Source: Dipylidium caninum (lineage: Eukaryota; Platyhelminthes; Cestoda; Cyclophyllidea; Dipylidiidae). From it: 64,000 nt of DNA. The notes under the pieces were generated by a model. That model was not told the DNA's origin, made no database searches, and worked only from the letters and a program-made list of their open reading frames with translations. The translations under genes and the position numbers were made by a program. Positions 30,801-41,626 of the stretch are shown in pieces (position 1 is the first letter of the stretch; each line of letters starts with the position of its first letter). The stretch lies in the NCBI GenBank assembly GCA_017562135.1, contig QEYB01000180.1, positions 1,116,001-1,180,000 of the forward strand. The letters are read 5' to 3'.

Positions 30801-33800
30801 CTAGTCAGAGCCCTTCCTGTCATCAATGTGCCTTTGTGTTGCAGAAGCCGAACTTTGCAACCACATTGGAATTAGCCATACGTTTTGGCAAAATTCTCAT
30901 CATTCAGGCGGTTGATCAAATTGAACCCATTCTCTTCCCCATTTTAAGACGAGACCACAGATTGCAAGGTCAGCAAAAATCCTTAAAATCAAAATGCGTG
31001 TTAAACAATTGTTATTTCTGTTCTTTCTTCCTCTCCTCTGCATAAGCGGACACTTTGTTCAAAAGTGGATAACTTAAAGTGGTTCGTTTAAACAAGAAGA
31101 ATCTTGTAGGCCCTCGGGAGACGGTGACTGTGGGCGAGAAGGAGGTGGAATACAGTGGGGATTTCCGTCTCATTATGACGACCCGACAACCCAGTGTTTC
31201 GTTGGGCGCGGTGAGACCCGCATGCGCCTCCTCGCTGGTCACCGTAGTAAACTTTCAGCCAACTCACGCGGGACTGGTAGGCCAACTGTTAGAAATCACC
31301 ATCCAGCACGAGCGTGTGGAATTGGAGACTCGTCGATTAGAATTAATCAAAGGAGAGGAGACTAAAAGGCTGGAGCTTGCACAACTCGAGGATAAATTGC
31401 TCGAGGTTAGTGCAACAGTGCCCCCACCCTTTGCCTCGCCCGATTTCAAATATGCGAGCTGTTTGGGTTCTGTAATACCTTCTCAGGTGCCGTGATTTTT
31501 CGTTACTTTTCTGAATAGCCTTTTGGATGTTTATTTAAAGCATCCCGTGGGCTGGCAATGTGGACTTGTGGGAATTGGGGCTTTAAGGGGATATCCCAAA
31601 AACCTCCCTAACTAATATGACTGATTGTTCATGTTCCAATGGAACTGTGTTTAATTCTGTTTTCTTTATTCTTTCCAAAAATTCTATGCCTTTTCTGTCG
31701 AAGGATTTGGCTAACGCTCGGGGCAATATTCTGGAAAACACAGACCTTCTTAATTCCCTCAATAAAACGAAACATTCCAGCGTCAACGTTGCCCACTCCC
31801 TTGCCGAATTCGAACGCCTTCAGATGGAAATTGAATCGGTGAGTTGGCAATTCGTGCTGCTAACTGTGAATACATGTAAAACATTGAAATCTATGCCTCC
31901 TTTCCTTCAGGAGCGGAAGAGGTTCAACCGTTTAGCTGAAGGAGGAAGTCGTATATATTTTGCCTTGAACGACTTGGTTAAAATTACAATATGTATCAGT
32001 TCAGCTTAACCAGCTTCCTCAACCTCTTTCGCAAAGCTCTTGCATCTCAATGTGTACGTTAATTAACTCTTTGTTATTCTCCTGGCAGCGATACTTTTAA
32101 TAATATTTTAAACACATGTTTTTGCTTGCCTTCTAGGATTCTTCTACGTCCATCGAAGCAAAAATGGCGTTGCAGCTAAAAAATCTTGAAACTCTCATTG
32201 TGGAGCAGGTGTCACGAGCACTCTTCAAGGTGGACAGACTGGTGCTTCTGCTGCATTTAACCCACTGTTTGCGACCGAATGAGACAACGGAAAGCGTAAG
32301 CCCCCCAGTTCACCCTTGAACCGACCGTTAGCCCCATTCTCACTGCGCCACCTGTGTGCAAAATGTATTATTTTAAACGACAGACATCAGTCAGTTGTAT
32401 TGTGGAGTTGCCACGGGGCACTCACCAGTGTATTATGGTCAAGCTCCAACTGCCCTGTTCACGGCAAAAGTCTAACTATTATTGTTAGTAACGAAGGATT
32501 GAGAGACAAGTGGCGACACATGTCTTCTTGATAGCATCGTGTAGACTTACATTGTCTTTTCTGTATAGGAATGGGACTTCTTTGTTAACGGCGAACTATC
32601 CGACTCCAAGGTGGATATGGCGAGGCTCCCTTCGTGGATTCCGTCCGACCGAGCTCCTGCACTGGCTATCCTTAAGGCAAATCTGACTTGTCACTTGAAT
32701 TCCTCCATGTTTTCGTGTAATCAACAGGGGTGGTCTGTGCTGAATGTTTGTTGAAATGGGGCCTCCCCGACCATGCCTTATGAAATGAAGTTTAACTTAA
32801 TAACATTTTACAACAGTGTCCCAACAAATGAAGAGTTCGAGGTCTTAAAAACTTCACATTCTACAGCGGACTGTGGCTTTGCTTCTTGGGATATTGAAGT
32901 GCTATTAATGTTTGGAAATATAGCAACAATTGTGCGCTATTGCAGGAAAAAGAATGGAGTTTCATTCATTATTTGAATAACTTGGTTTTATGCGTATCCT
33001 CGACATTTGCGTCCCATTATATTGCAACTTCTTCTGTTAAACCCACCGACTCCCTTCTTTCCAGGCTAGTCAGCCAGCGCTGTACGAGAGACTCAACTTC
33101 GACAATATGGAGCTTTGGTCCCCCTGGATGAACTCCACTGACGCAGAACTGGGAAAACTTCCTGCCCCATTATGTGATGCTCCAATGACTAGTTTCCAAG
33201 CCATGCTGGTGATCCAAACGCTGCAACCAGCCGCCCTTTATCAGGCAATGAACCACTTCACAATGAGAGCACTTGGTACGATCCATTTTCCACTTGCTGC
33301 TACTTAGTTTTTGATGACACCAGTACTGGCATTTATTCTTATTTTTACCTTTTGTATGTCTTCTATTTAGTCGAAGTGTCCCTTACGCCTTTTCTTATTT
33401 GCAAAAAGGGGCGATAATGTTACCGACGTGAAACTCCTAATTGTTGTTATCACTATCTTCATTCGTAATCAGATTTCAACTCTGGAGTGGGTGATCAGCC
33501 CGCAATCTCCAGAGGAGTGACCCTGGCCTCAGCTTGGAAGGCCTGGCCACGAGACCACTGAGCCTCAAGGCCTAGCCAAGCGACCCCGGAGGGCGCCACG
33601 AGGAGGAGCCCGGGTCTGTAACTACTCTCCCCGACCAGAGGACGGAAAAGGGAGCACAAGCACATCCCAGGGAGAGCCGTCTTTAGCTTGCATACGCCAG
33701 CCGAGACCATCCCCCAGGACGAGCGCATGCACCATGCACTCAACCTATTTCCCCTGCCCAGAGAGTCATAGTTGCCTCCGCCGAAAAAAGGAGTCTCCTG

Positions 33801-36800
33801 TACAGTCAGCAAGTTTTTTCTTTTCTGCAGGATTACCACACTTCTTGCCCTCAAATATCAGTCTCCTTCGCCTCTTCGCCACTGAAACTCGTCCCGAAGA
33901 GCCAATCCTCCTTATCACCAGTCCTGGCGCAGATCCATCACAGGAATTGTTCGACACTGCCGCCGCTTCGTCAACAGCAGGGCAGGTCTACCGTGAGGTG
34001 GCCATGGGCCAAGGTCAATCGGAAATTGCGCTATCTGAAGTGGCTGTGGCCGCCCGACTGGGTAGATGGGTGTGTCTGAAAAACCTTCATTTGGTCACTT
34101 CTTGGCTCCCTGTACTGGAAAAGCACATTAACTCGTTGGTTAGCTTGGATGAAGACGCTGAGAAGACGGCCGGTGTAGAAACAACACGCCTCCATCCCGA
34201 CTTCCGCTTGTGGTTGACCACAGAACCACATAGCAATTTCTCTCCCACTTTTCTCCAATCCTGTCTCAAAGTAACTTATGAGGTAGGCCCTTATCTATGC
34301 TTTCTTGTCTATGCATTTCCCGGATCGAAGTGAGGATTGCTGAAATCCCGAGTCGCCATCGTCATATCTCAATTGCATTAAACAACTTTGTGTAAACATA
34401 AAATTGGTTTTTTACTGAGAAAATATTAATATGTTGTTATGTGGAAACCCCAAATATTTGTATGCAAAACTGCTAGGTAGTTGGTTGTTTGCTAGGCAGA
34501 AGTAGATCGCTTCTTCGTCTACCTCCGTTCAATCCTTAGGCTCCAACAGGTCTTAGGAACAACTTAAAGCGTACCTACGAGAGCTGGAACGCCGAATTCG
34601 TTGCGAAAGGTGGTTCCACAATGCGGTCTACGGCCCTTGCCGGTCTCGCTTGGTTCCATGCCGTCTTGCAAGAGCGACGCAGTTTTATTCCACAGGTAGA
34701 TCATCATGGCACTCTCTGACATTCTTGTCTCCATCTTCACTTTACGTGTTTTTTTAAAGGGTTGGACAAAGTTTTACGAATTCAGTCTTCTTGACGTGCA
34801 CACGGCTGCAGCAATACTTGATTGCCTTTTCACACCTGCGATCTCCACTACACCCACATCGGCCATTTGGCCAACTTTACGAGGTCTACTTGGCGGCGCT
34901 ATCTACGGTGGCAGCATTGACAACGAATTCGATTTCAATGTGTTGGAGTCATTTTTGAATCAAATTTTCAATGATACCACGCTTAGCCAGCGGCAGTTAT
35001 GCTCTCTGAAACTGCCTGGCACCAATAGTTTGAAGGTTAGAAATTGGAATTTCCTCTTAGACGCGATGCCACTTCAGAGAACTCACGCTAGTAGAAATGT
35101 CTAACACGTACACACACATTCACATCTTGACGAACCCCATAAAGGATTAGGTGCCAAGAACAAATGTAAGAAGTCAAAGTCAAGCTTAGTAAACCGGCCC
35201 AAAGGCCCTTCTATAAAGTCGCCACTTAGTTAATGATCTGCGCTTCTTACTGAGAGTCTCACGTCTTGCCTGACTAACCAGAAATTTCACTGATGTTATA
35301 AATTTGTGTAGATGTTAAATATATTCTTTCCCGGCTGTTATCTCTTGGAATTAGAAACGTTCTGCTCTCTACTTGACTCTAAGAGTTTCCCATTTCGTAA
35401 GCATGAATCCTTTTTCACACCTTCTTCATTGGTTTTGTATTTCAGTCCGCCTTAACTGCTGCTTAGTAGTTGTGGTTGCTAATCTTGTTTGGCAAAAAAC
35501 CTTTTGTTCAACAGGAGGCTTATGAATGTTTAGATGCGGATAAGGAAGTGCATTCTCAGCTGTTAAAATGTGCACTTTTTCCGAATTCTAACTCTTCACC
35601 CAAACATGAATTTATGAAAGTAGTTGAATTCTTGAACCCGAACTTGTGGGGGCAGAAGACGATCTATTTTTTTTTGCGAAAAGGATTACGTCACTGCCAT
35701 CAACCAGCTCTCTGACGTGGACGATCCTGGTCATCTCGGTCTCCCTGCAAACATTGGCAAAGCAGCTAGAATTGCCTCTGCGGCGGGCGTTCTCCAAAAA
35801 CTGCGCATTCTTCAACGCCTCATTACCTTTCCTGACCCAGTTGACAGGAGTCTGTGGGGAAAGCGGCTTGGTCCTGTCCTCGGCCTTTGGAAGAAGATCA
35901 ACCAGGGCGGGACTCTCTTACCGGTAATACCTCCACTTTGCAGACGTTTCATATACCCGTTTTGAGCAGCGAAAAATTACTCTCTAATTATTCTAACAGT
36001 TAAACTGCTACAGGAATTCCTGAATACGCGTTTACTCTCATCTTTAAAGTAGAGGTTTGTCGCTGTTAGTGTAAGCTTTTGCTCACTTTCCTTTCTCCTC
36101 TCTTCATACGTTCTTTTTTACCGAATTTTCATTTAAGAAAAAGGATGGACGTCTAAGAGAGATGCTGTCGAGGATACTGCAGAAATCTGTACAGGATCCT
36201 AGACATTCTCCCGTTCTCTCCTTCCTTCACCGCGAGATGACCGGTGCCCTCGACCTTATTGCCACGGTTCACCACAACTTGGGGTCCCTGGCCAAACTCT
36301 TGTGCGGGACGCAGGTCATCTCACAAGAATCCGATGTGATCGTTCGTTCACTCCTTAGGGGCGAGACTCCCGCCGCCTGGCTAGCCTTGTGGAGGGGTGG
36401 GCCAGAGAACTGCTCCTCATTCCTTAAATCGACCATTGCCAAAACGCAGGCTCTGGAGGTAAGCACCTTGATAACTTCTTTGGCCTTCACATTTGGCATA
36501 TTTTGTTTCTGCTTCTTATTCAGTGCTTTGACTTTAGAGCGTTCGCTGCAATTTCATCTACTTTTCCAGTGTATCTACCACCGATACAAAATGTAACTTA
36601 GGTTAACTGTGGAAACTAGGCGAAAGTAGAAAACTGGTAGATTTCTAATCATCTCGATTGACGTATAATTTAGTCGAAAGATGATGAAAGATGATGCCTC
36701 TTGACTTTTACCCCTTTTCTACTTTACGATGTACTACTACAACGCTGAGGAAATTTTGATCGTAATCTGTTTTTAGAAGTGGTTACATCGAGCTGACTCC

Positions 36801-37716
36801 TTGCCACTATTTCTGTCTTCCGAATTTGTTTGCAATCTTGCTGATCTCTTCAATCCATCAACTTTTCTCAACGCCTTGCGTCAGCAGACAGCTCGCCAGC
36901 TTAAGTTGGCCGTTGATCAACTGAAGCTCATGTCTATTTGGCCAAGTCCTCACGGAGTTCTAGAACTGTCCTCTAGTAGCCTAGGTCTTACAATTTCTGG
37001 ACTGCAACTCGAGGGAGCTCTTTTCGAGAAAGGAAAACTCTTAGATTGCCATGCGTTATCACCAACTGTTTCAGTTGTACCGGACATTCAGATTGAGTGG
37101 AAACCGCCCGTAAGTTGGAAATTCGGATCGTTTAATACTAGAATTACAATTGCTCGTGATTATAGTAATTTTCGTGTTTCTTATCAGTTCCTTTGTGTGA
37201 ATTTTTTTGCAAAAACCCTGCTCTATTAGAGGTACTTAAGTTTTTACTCCTTTGATTGGCTGATGGCTTTGATAATTACAGTTTCCAGGACTTTGATTTT
37301 TCTGTTTGATAGACTCTTTATCATAACAATAACCTGGTCCAGTAGGTTAAAGTCTGATCAGTGAATTTTTTGCCTAGCTCTCTACCTCTCCCTATCTTGA
37401 AATCTTACACATTAGACCGTTATGCACTGTTTTACTAATAGGTTATTACCATTTAAATTATGAAATCGGGTGTAATGCGTAAGGAATAGTCTTGCAGAAC
37501 ATTCTGGAGTTCCTTTTATTTGTGAAGTGCATCATTTACTGTTTGCAAAATTAGGAGACTTCAGAACTCGTCTGTGCGGATGAGACCACAGAAATACCAG
37601 TCTACTTAGATGCTACACGCTCTAGTTTATTGATGCGTCTACGGGTCCCCTGTCCCCCGGGCACCCAACAAAAGTGGACCCAGAATGGAACCGCACTGTT
37701 ACTACAACCTGTTTAA
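10846..37716 (+). CDS. DYNC2H1: Cytoplasmic dynein 2 heavy chain 1, retrograde IFT motor
   Basis: This heavy chain powers retrograde intraflagellar transport from the ciliary tip to the base. The gene spans about 27 kb in several dozen exons, and translated exons follow the family from end to end. Order: tail (10846-15800), linker (16200-21200), AAA1 with [10 protein letters not shown] (21848), AAA2 with GPSGCGKST (about 23692), AAA3 with GPEGCGK (about 25576), AAA4 with degenerate GRCGIGRRS (about 27427), stalk and microtubule-binding domain (28060-30350), AAA5-6 (30670-34280), C-terminal domain to the TAA at 37714-37716. Identity as dynein 2 rather than axonemal or cytoplasmic 1 rests on [34 protein letters not shown] and the short C-terminus. 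The start ATG at 10846 matches the family N-terminus; another in-frame ATG lies at 10834. One apparent base deletion occurs near 31986. A small 64 nt intron (35620-35683) avoids an otherwise apparent frameshift. Confidence 0.95.
16214..21200 (+). other. DYNC2H1: DYNC2H1 stem and linker exons
   Basis: These exons cover the stem and the mechanical linker in front of the ring. Conserved stretches include [10 protein letters not shown] and FQPPFEE (16380-16503), KAKYYREI (17000), [12 protein letters not shown] (about 18183), [12 protein letters not shown] (19590), WVYLEPIFG (20380) and [14 protein letters not shown] (about 20719), the last being the linker hallmark shared by all dyneins. Exon boundaries obey GT-AG where checked. 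The exon at 20662-21100 is long and intact. Confidence 0.85.
21440..22965 (+). other. DYNC2H1: DYNC2H1 AAA1, main ATPase site
   Basis: Three exons encode AAA1. The first ends after the Walker A loop [10 protein letters not shown] and LGRL, with a GT donor directly behind. The second (about 21987-22134) carries VFNCDEGID and [12 protein letters not shown], the Walker B and sensor region. The third (about 22678-22961) carries FITMNPAG and [14 protein letters not shown], which includes the sensor and the downstream motif shared by all dyneins. All catalytic residues expected for hydrolysis are present, so this ring should be active. Confidence 0.9.
23185..24585 (+). other. DYNC2H1: DYNC2H1 AAA2
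   Basis: AAA2 exons run through [10 protein letters not shown] (23225), the P-loop GPSGCGKST (about 23692), [10 protein letters not shown], and, after an intron of about 0.3 kb, [19 protein letters not shown] (about 24240) and SPATISRTG. The Walker A is intact. In dyneins AAA2 binds but usually does not hydrolyse nucleotide. Confidence 0.88.
24757..25950 (+). other. DYNC2H1: DYNC2H1 AAA3
   Basis: The segment includes [10 protein letters not shown] (24859), [12 protein letters not shown] (about 25561) and VEVQCAAQT (25739). The Walker A is GPEGCGK followed by R, as in the DYNC2H1 family. The exon at 25691-25949 ends at a GT donor and joins the large exon beginning at 26467. Confidence 0.85.
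26467..28268 (+). other. DYNC2H1: DYNC2H1 single large exon: AAA3 end, AAA4 and stalk start
   Basis: This is the longest coding exon in the window, about 1.8 kb of uninterrupted frame. It carries [13 protein letters not shown] (about 26570), [15 protein letters not shown] (about 26940), the AAA4 P-loop variant GRCGIGRRS (about 27427) in which the expected lysine is arginine, as known for dynein 2, and VLLLEDHQ (about 27590). It ends in charged heptad-like sequence, the ascending helix of the coiled-coil stalk. Its intact frame contrasts with the broken frames in other genes. Confidence 0.9.
28507..30352 (+). other. DYNC2H1: DYNC2H1 stalk and microtubule-binding domain
   Basis: Exon 28507-28905 (133 codons) holds the end of the first stalk helix and the tip domain, with [17 protein letters not shown] and RTFLARRGV. 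The exon at about 29216-29552 continues with [12 protein letters not shown] and the descending coiled coil, rich in E, L and A. The exon at about 30061-30351 holds [13 protein letters not shown] and [11 protein letters not shown], returning to the ring. The microtubule-contact region is complete. Confidence 0.88.
30674..34281 (+). other. DYNC2H1: DYNC2H1 AAA5 and AAA6
   Basis: Small exons cover [11 protein letters not shown] (30860), the strap and buttress [12 protein letters not shown] and [11 protein letters not shown] (31080-31405), [15 protein letters not shown] (about 31720), then [14 protein letters not shown] (about 33913), [10 protein letters not shown] and [10 protein letters not shown]. 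One base appears missing near 31986, where family continuity needs a frame change inside one exon. Introns here contain the GC-rich block described separately. Confidence 0.82.
33490..33770. repeat. GC-rich block inside a DYNC2H1 intron
   Basis: The intron from about 33278 to 33831 contains about 280 bp that is far richer in G and C than the surrounding sequence. Inside it two 19-base units, 33538-33556 and 33567-33585, match at 16 of 19 positions with a 29-base period. The exons on either side join directly to conserved dynein sequence, so nothing coding is missing here. It may be an old mobile-element fragment or a structured RNA; I do not recognise it. Confidence 0.5.
34566..37716 (+). other. 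DYNC2H1: DYNC2H1 C-terminal exons
   Basis: The final exons carry [11 protein letters not shown] (34765), [14 protein letters not shown] (34900), [11 protein letters not shown] (35730), [29 protein letters not shown] (36850), ISGLQLEG (36990) and the terminal [14 protein letters not shown], followed by TAA. The intron 35620-35683 is 64 nt, with a T-rich tract, and keeps both exons in phase 0. The short C-terminal region is that of dynein 2. Confidence 0.86.
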
Positions 37717-38800
37717 TTCCTTATTGTTCAAACTGGTTCATAAATGTTTATTGGTTTGCTCAGTGTTGACCATTTCTCGTAATAGTAAAAAAATTGTAAA
37801 AATTGCTGTTTTAGTCTGCTGTAACGTAAATCCCATATTCTAGGTAACTTATTACAACTCGATAAAGTAGATCAAAAAAATTGTTTACTATGACAAACAT
37901 CCCACACTGTATGAATGCTATTGAGAAAATGACTTTCAACCCCACACTACCCCAGTGGTTCAGTTGACTACGCCACCAACACACTAGACTGAAATTGAAA
38001 GAACATGAATTATACGATTTAGTTGGGGTATATTTGTAGTGATCCAATTGTTAACAGAACACCTATCATAATATTCTAAGGCTTGCCTTGTCCTTAATTG
38101 ACCTTTATCACTCGCAGTGATGTGGACAGCAACGTTCCGCAATGTAGTTTGTAAAGTACTAGGTCACAAGGTGGAAACAGTCTATCACTGAGGAAGAACC
38201 CGAGCTGTATGGCTAAATGATGACCAGATTATTTAGAAACAACATATTTGAACCGGAATGCGAACTCGGGTATAACTTTTGCCCTCTTCTTGATGTCAGC
38301 AGTGAGAGTATATAAAGGTACGACTTATTATTTAGGTTGAGCGTTATTACATGCTTCCAGACAGGCTTTAAAACCGTACATTCCCCTCTTGACTGTTTAA
38401 GAATCGGTTGTCTCAAGTACACCCATCATCGGATTGTTAAACTGAAGGGCTAAATAGATGTAACAGGCTGCTATTAACAGAAATTACTAGAGTTCTAGAG
38501 TGAGTAAACAATTCCAGGGGGTGAATTAATTAAGGAGACTCGTAATTGCTTAAAGTCATAAACAAGAACCGCGCTTTTATGAAACATGACGAAACGGACC
38601 CCTGGGAGTTCCCCAACAGATAAGCGTGCAAGTGCGCACTAAAATTAAAATTCGATTTTTAAAAAGTATACCATTTTATCGTTTCAATATGAGAGAGTTA
38701 TCAAAACGTGTTCTTTTAACTATCCACTTTTGATGACCGTGAAAAATTGTACCAATGTAATACTCTATATTCGCTGTTTCGGTTCGTCTGTGTGCTATTC
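37717..38800. other. Intergenic gap between DYNC2H1 and citrate synthase
   Basis: About 1.1 kb of AT-rich sequence. It must hold the DYNC2H1 3' end and the citrate synthase promoter. No ORF here resembled a known protein and no RNA gene was recognised. Confidence 0.5.
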
Positions 38801-40581
38801 ATGCTCACCTCTCAACCTTTGTGTTTGAGAAATTGTAGTATACTCATAAAATATTGCGGTAGATTTCACTCAACAAGTGAACCTAAGGGTTGTCTGGTAA
38901 GATGCACTTCATTTAGAGATTGTCGTAGCCGCTTCGCAGTGTTCTTGAGGATTCTATCTCAAAGCACCGTGATGTTGTGGCCACTTTTCGTAAGGAACAT
39001 GGTGATAAAAAAGTCGGCGAGGTCACAGTTGATATGGTAATGTAGTGAGAGTAAAATCCATAATTCTAGATGTACGGCGGTATGCGAGGCATCAAAGCCT
39101 TAGTAACTGAAACATCGGTCCTGGATCCGCAGGAAGGCATACGCTTTCGCGGCTACACTATAAAAGATTGTCAAGATTTTTTACCCAGGGCCCCCCGCGG
39201 TGAAGAACCACTTCCCGAAGGTGTCCTTTTTCTCCTCCTAACTGGACTGATTCCTTCGGAAGAACAAGTTAAGGCTGTTTCTAAGGATTTAGCTGCTCGG
39301 GCCTCCCTGCCAAATCATGTTGTAACAATGATTAAAAACTTTCCTTCCACTTTACACCCTATGAGTCAACTCGTGGCCGCCACAGCTGCCCTCAATTCCT
39401 CGTCAAAATTTGTGGCCGCCTATAATAAGGGCGTCAGCAAAAGCTCATACTGGGAGGTAATTTCTTTGGCTTCTTTAATTTAAAGTGATTGTCTTTGTAG
39501 TTTGCTTATGAGGACTGTATGGACCTGATAGCGAAGCTTCCTGTGGTGGCGGCGACCATTTATAACCATTCTTTTCACGACGGGAAGCTCAAGGGAGTCA
39601 TTGACTCAAACGCGGACTGGTCAAAAAATTTCGCACATATGATGGGCTTCAACGATCCTCTTTTCACTGAACTTCTTCGTCTTTATTTGACCATTCATTG
39701 CGATCATGAGGTTTGTGCTGCCATTGAGTACTCAAGTCTATTGAGCTGAAAGTTGGGCACAATTTTTACTTCATTTGCAGGGTGGGAATGTGAGCGCTCA
39801 CGCCTGTCATTTGGTGGGGAGCGCTCTTTCTGATCCCTATCTCAGTTTTTCCGCATCAATGTGCGGTTTGGCTGGTCCACTCCACGGGCTTGCAAATCAG
39901 GAGGTCCTCACGTGGATTTTGGATTTAGTTAAAAGCAAGGGCATATCGCCATCTGATGATCAAGTGCTACACTTTGTCAAGGAAACGCTGGAAAGTGGAA
40001 GGGTGAGGATAACTTATCCACTAGTTATTGCTATTAACCCTATTATTATTATTATTTATTGATGGTTTTTCCTTAATGCAACAGGTTGTTTCCTGGTTTC
40101 GGTCATGCGGTCCTCCGCAAGACTGATCCCCGTTACATGTGTCAGCGTGAGTTTGCTTTGAAACATATGCCTGAGGATCCTCTCGTTAAGATCGTCGCTC
40201 AATGCTTCAAACTCATCCCGCCATATCTCGACAGTTTGGGCAAAGTTAAGAACCCGTGGCCAAATGTTGACGCTCATTCTGGTGTTTTACTTCAGGTACT
40301 GGTCGTTTTCTTATACCTAACAGTAGGTTACGTTTACACTCTCGTCAAGTGAAACTTTTCTATGCGTCTACTTACTATTCCTTAATAACTACTATTTCGT
40401 TTTTATAACTCAAAAGCATTTCGGAATGAAGGAGATGAGTTTCTACACAGTACTCTTCGGCGTATCGCGCGCGCTTGGTGTGTGTTCGTCGCTCGTCTGG
40501 GATCGAGCTTTAGGTCTACCAATCGAGCGTCCGAAGTCGATGAGCACAGACGGTCTGCGCAATCTCCTCAAGTCAGCTTAA
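38801..40581 (+). CDS. CS: Mitochondrial citrate synthase
   Basis: Citrate synthase condenses acetyl-CoA with oxaloacetate, the entry step of the TCA cycle in the mitochondrial matrix. Seven exons: 38801-38896, 38929-39036, 39070-39456, 39501-39710, 39781-40002, 40085-40295 and 40417-40581, about 465 residues as usual. The N-terminus is basic and hydroxylated (CGRFHSTS), a likely matrix-targeting presequence. Catalytic residues are present: the histidine in [10 protein letters not shown] (39880), the histidine in [13 protein letters not shown] (40102) and the aspartate in WPNVDAHSG (40265). Introns of 32, 33 and 44 nt separate the first four exons. An extra T at 40089-40091 breaks the frame just before PGFGH. 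The ATG at 38801 is preferred; an upstream in-frame ATG lies at 38747. Confidence 0.95.
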
Positions 40582-41151
40582 GAAATTGGTCGACATCATA
40601 CTCTAGCACGGCCTCTGTTGTTGTCTCTCTTTGTAGTTGACATTTTCTTGGTTAACCTTCACATCTTACTCTCTCATTAATCAGTCACGTTTTTGGATTC
40701 ATCTTGGCGTATCTCCATTTTGTGGTTTCATCCGTTCCACTCTAATATATTTTTTTTCGGTGAGACTCTCTATTTTGTGTGAATGCTGTCTCCTACATCT
40801 GCATAAACCGTCCAAATTGTGTAACAACTCGTCTTTGGAGCACGCCTTTCTTTCTGTTAACCGAAAAACCTTAACAGCTGGTTCTGATAATTCCTGAAAG
40901 AGTTCGACACATAAGTGCAACCCTCTGTCACCCGTGATTATCCCAATTCGTTGGTGGGCGGTCCTTCTGCCAGTTGAGACCTGCGCGTTTTATCTATCTC
41001 GTGCCCACTTTGTCATTCCGCAAATAATTAACTGCATACTATACCCTACCTACTGCTGCCTGGATAAATGATTGCGAGTCTGTCAAGACAACTATATAAG
41101 CACACAAAGTTAACTGATGAACTTGTGCTTTTCTGTGTTTGGAGACTCGTT
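40582..41151. other. Short intergenic spacer, citrate synthase to LTO1
   Basis: About 570 bp between two genes on the same strand. It is T-rich in its first half. No ORF of known type was found. It is short enough to hold one 3' end and one promoter, or to reflect co-transcription followed by trans-splicing, which is known in flatworms but not shown here. Confidence 0.45.
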
Positions 41152-41626
41152 ATGGACTCTAAGGAGGGCGACTTTTTGGATGAGATCTTTATGGCGGAAC
41201 AGAAATGGTATTCGGACGCTTATCGCGAAGCCCTCGAAACTCGGTTCGGGGACGGCGCCACCCTCACAACTGTCTGATCGCAGCGAGGATTTGCGCTCTC
41301 TCTGGAACCACGGCTTCCAATACGGGGCTCATCTGGGCTTGGAGCTTTACTCCTACCAGGGCTTGGCCGAGGAGGTGATCGCTTCTCGATGCTCCGAATC
41401 TCTTGCATCGGGAGATGTTGGCAAAAATCACCCAGTCAGCATTGCGCGGCATCTTCTTCGCCTTCTCAACGATTCACCCGGACCGCTTTCGCGCTCATGC
41501 GAACAGTTCCTGAAGCACCCCAGCTTCGAAGCTGATCTCCCCCTCATTCGCAATAAGGCTAAACAGTTATTGAGTGCGCTTAAAATCCATACGATTAGTA
41601 AGGTTGTAGAAAACCTTGACTTTTGA
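41152..41626 (+). CDS. LTO1: LTO1 homologue (Yae1/Lto1 family, ORAOV1)
   Basis: LTO1 works with YAE1 as an adaptor that brings ABCE1 (Rli1) to the cytosolic iron-sulfur assembly machinery, so it supports ribosome recycling. The first exon encodes DFLDEIFMAEQKWYSDAYRE, matching the family start, and the second GFQYGAHLGLELYSYQGLAEE, the deca-GX3-type repeat with the conserved YQG. The two lie in different frames and are joined by a 40 nt GT-AG intron at 41244-41283; the splice restores a family-length spacing between YRE and YQG. The predicted product is about 144 residues, the normal size. Stop TGA at 41624-41626. An unspliced frameshift is the alternative, but the intron fits the other introns in the window. 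Confidence 0.85.

Noticed and set aside
33495..33854. Minus-strand open frame of 119 residues within a DYNC2H1 intron
   Set aside because: It arises from the GC-rich block with few stop codons; the translation is proline-, glycine- and arginine-rich with no recognisable domain.
35640..35690. Apparent frameshift at a run of nine T in DYNC2H1
   Set aside because: A 64 nt intron (35620-35683) with a GT donor after HEFMK and an AG acceptor before DYVTAINQL joins both exons in phase 0, so no indel is needed.
37930..38290. tRNA-promoter-like motifs (agtggttcagttg and a ttcgcattcc-like stretch) after DYNC2H1
   Set aside because: The two motifs are on opposite strands and too far apart for a tRNA gene or a clear tRNA-derived SINE, and no cloverleaf could be drawn.
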